Positions 6,000 to 7,253 of a stretch of 7,253 nt of DNA are shown here, piece by piece. Position numbers and translations under genes: made by a program. The stretch covers positions 1,695-8,947 of the forward strand of contig DMCD01000090.1 in NCBI GenBank assembly GCA_003445895.1, in the 5' to 3' direction. The stretch's first letter is position 1, and each line of letters opens with the position of its first letter. The notes under the pieces are model-generated. The model saw only the letters and a list, made by a program, of their open reading frames with translations, searched no databases and had not been told where the DNA came from. This DNA comes from Lachnoclostridium sp. GTDB lineage: Bacteria; Bacillota; Clostridia; Lachnospirales; Lachnospiraceae.

Positions 6000-7253
6000 C
6001 CCTTATGACCTCCTACCTGTCCGTTTCTCTCAATCGCTGTTGCGCCCTCCTGGAGGTTTGTCCCCTTCAGCAGGGCGTTTTTTCCGAACTTTTTCTGAAT
6101 GGCAAGAACCGCTTTCTGCAGGCGGCGCTCCCGTTCCAGTTTCTCCTCTTCCGCCTTCTTTTCCCGCTCCAGCGCTTCATAATCCGTGAACATATCCAGC
6201 TGCTCGTATAAGGGCTTCTCTTCCTTTTTCTCCCGCATCTCCGGCTCCACGTGGTTTGCCACCACATACATCCGCCGGATCAGCAGCTCCTTCTCCACAA
6301 TCCGGTCATAGAGGCGCAGCATAGCATCCGTGATCACCCGTCCTGAGGAGGTTCTCCGTGGAAGGTTCTCCGAACCGTGGGCCCGTTTGGGTGCTTCCCT
6401 GCCGTAAAAATCCAGTTCAATCGGAATCTTTACCTTCTTTCGCAGCTCCGGGTTCTGCAGATTCAGGATATCATATCCCACGGTCAGGACCACCTGGTCC
6501 GTGGTCAGCCCCTTATCCACCAGTTCTAACACCAGAAGGTCGGTCATCTCCCGCACCACCATCCGGGCCTTCGTAAAGTCATAGGGTTCCTTCAGAACCT
6601 GCCCGGAGCTTATGGAGTTGGATTCCGGCTTATAGGCCCGGATATCGGCGATGGTACAGGGCTCCCACCCCCAGGCATGGTCAATCAGAAGCTCCGCGTT
6701 TACGCCGAACAGGCTGTACAGAAGCTCTTCATTGTAATAATCCGTCTCCGCTCCCTCGGAACACCTGGCAATATCCCCCATCGTATAGAGGCCGTGCTGC
6801 GCCAGCTTTCTCGCATACCCCCGGCCCACCCGCCAGAAGTCCGTCAGCGGCCGGTGATTCCACAGCGTTCTGCGGTAGCTCATCTCATCCAGCTCCGCGA
6901 TGCGGACCCCGTCCTTATCCGGCGCCATGTGCTTGGCCGTGATGTCCATGGCAATCTTGGCAAGATAAAGATTTGTTCCGATGCCGGCGGTCGCGGTGAT
7001 GCCCGTCTCCGCCAGAACCGTCCGGATCATCCGGAGGGCCAGTTCATGGGGCGTCGCCTGATAGATATGCAGGTAGTCGGTCACATCGATGAACACCTCG
7101 TCGATGGAATAGACGTGAATATCCTCCTCGGAAACGAAGCGCAGATAGATCTGGTAGATCCTCGTGCTGTACTCCATATAGAGCCGCATCCGGGGCGGCG
7201 CCGCGATGTATCCCAGCTCGCAGGATGCATCGGAGCGAATCTCCCGGTCGCTC
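5996..7253 (-). CDS. Y-family translesion DNA polymerase (UmuC/UvrX-like), N-terminus beyond the window
   Basis: An error-prone polymerase that copies past damaged bases. The 418 visible residues start in the palm domain (IRSDASCELGYIAAPPRMRLYMEYSTRIY). The catalytic YSIDEVF motif supplies Asp51 and Glu52 in the numbering of this fragment; the first catalytic Asp lies past the right edge. Next come TATAGIGTNLYLAKIAMD (palm), the thumb region LTDFWRVGRGYARKLAQHGLYTMGDIA with a helix-hairpin-helix, and the little-finger domain with SISSGQVL. QLDMF at 351-355 is a good match to the beta-clamp binding consensus QLxLF. A charged, probably coiled tail follows, then QKKFGKNALLKGTNLQEGATAIERN and GGHKG, which I recall as usual in this subfamily. 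The full protein would be near 500 residues. The stop overlaps the YolD-like start. The gene's promoter, and any LexA box, lie outside the window. Confidence 0.94.
   Translation of the reverse strand, partial: SDREIRSDASCELGYIAAPPRMRLYMEYSTRIYQIYLRFVSEEDIHVYSIDEVFIDVTDYLHIYQATPHELALRMIRTVLAETGITATAGIGTNLYLAKIAMDITAKHMAPDKDGVRIAELDEMSYRRTLWNHRPLTDFWRVGRGYARKLAQHGLYTMGDIARCSEGAETDYYNEELLYSLFGVNAELLIDHAWGWEPCTIADIRAYKPESNSISSGQVLKEPYDFTKARMVVREMTDLLVLELVDKGLTTDQVVLTVGYDILNLQNPELRKKVKIPIELDFYGREAPKRAHGSENLPRRTSSGRVITDAMLRLYDRIVEKELLIRRMYVVANHVEPEMREKKEEKPLYEQLDMFTDYEALEREKKAEEEKLERERRLQKAVLAIQKKFGKNALLKGTNLQEGATAIERNGQVGGHKG

Noticed and set aside
1..7253. A new defence or mobile system
   Set aside because: All genes fall into recognisable housekeeping, transport or translesion families or a TPR lipoprotein; no integrase, transposase, inverted terminal repeats, CRISPR repeats, reverse transcriptase or toxin-antitoxin pair was seen.

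Overview
The window looks like chromosome from a fairly GC-rich member of the Firmicutes, most likely class Clostridia and perhaps Lachnospiraceae. The reasons are the scpA-scpB pair, Gram-positive-type AGGAGG ribosome binding sites, a short DRAAQFSPFAALTGY protein paired with a Y-family polymerase, and codon use that favours G/C. The family-level placement is an inference from protein style, not from a marker gene.

Left part (1-4379): a compact leftward operon of at least six genes. A well-formed sigma-A-type promoter (TTGACC, 17 bp, TAGAAT) at 4351-4379 starts it. A leader of about 80 nt that can fold into nested hairpins follows, ending directly at the first ribosome binding site. The gene order is: membrane-anchored metallophosphoesterase, scpA, scpB, dut (dUTPase), a TPR lipoprotein, and hflX, which runs off the left edge. 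Spacings are 3 nt, an 11-nt overlap, another 11-nt overlap, 17 nt and 8 nt, so the genes are probably co-transcribed and partly translationally coupled. The operon joins chromosome condensation (ScpAB, partners of SMC), nucleotide-pool sanitation (dUTPase), ribosome rescue (HflX) and two envelope-associated proteins of unknown target.

Centre (4408-5820): a MATE-family efflux protein reads rightward from its own promoter (TTGATA, 17 bp, TATGAT). This promoter lies back to back with the operon promoter, with 28 bp between the two -35 boxes. The -10 box overlaps the most upstream in-frame ATG, which fixes translation at the second ATG (4468).

Right part (5787-7253): two leftward genes with an ATGA stop/start overlap. 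They are a Y-family (UmuC/UvrX-like) translesion DNA polymerase, whose N-terminus is cut by the window edge, and a 70-residue protein resembling the N-terminal half of the YolD-like polymerase partners. The small gene ends inside the 3' end of the MATE gene, giving a 34-bp tail-to-tail overlap, and seems to lack the C-terminal domain expected of its family.

I see no CRISPR array, tRNA, rRNA, insertion sequence, prophage module or defence-system cassette. Coding density is nearly complete; the only real non-coding stretch is the divergent promoter region of about 200 bp at 4263-4467. The points most worth a second look are the folded leader ahead of the scpAB operon and the shortened YolD-like gene at the convergent junction.
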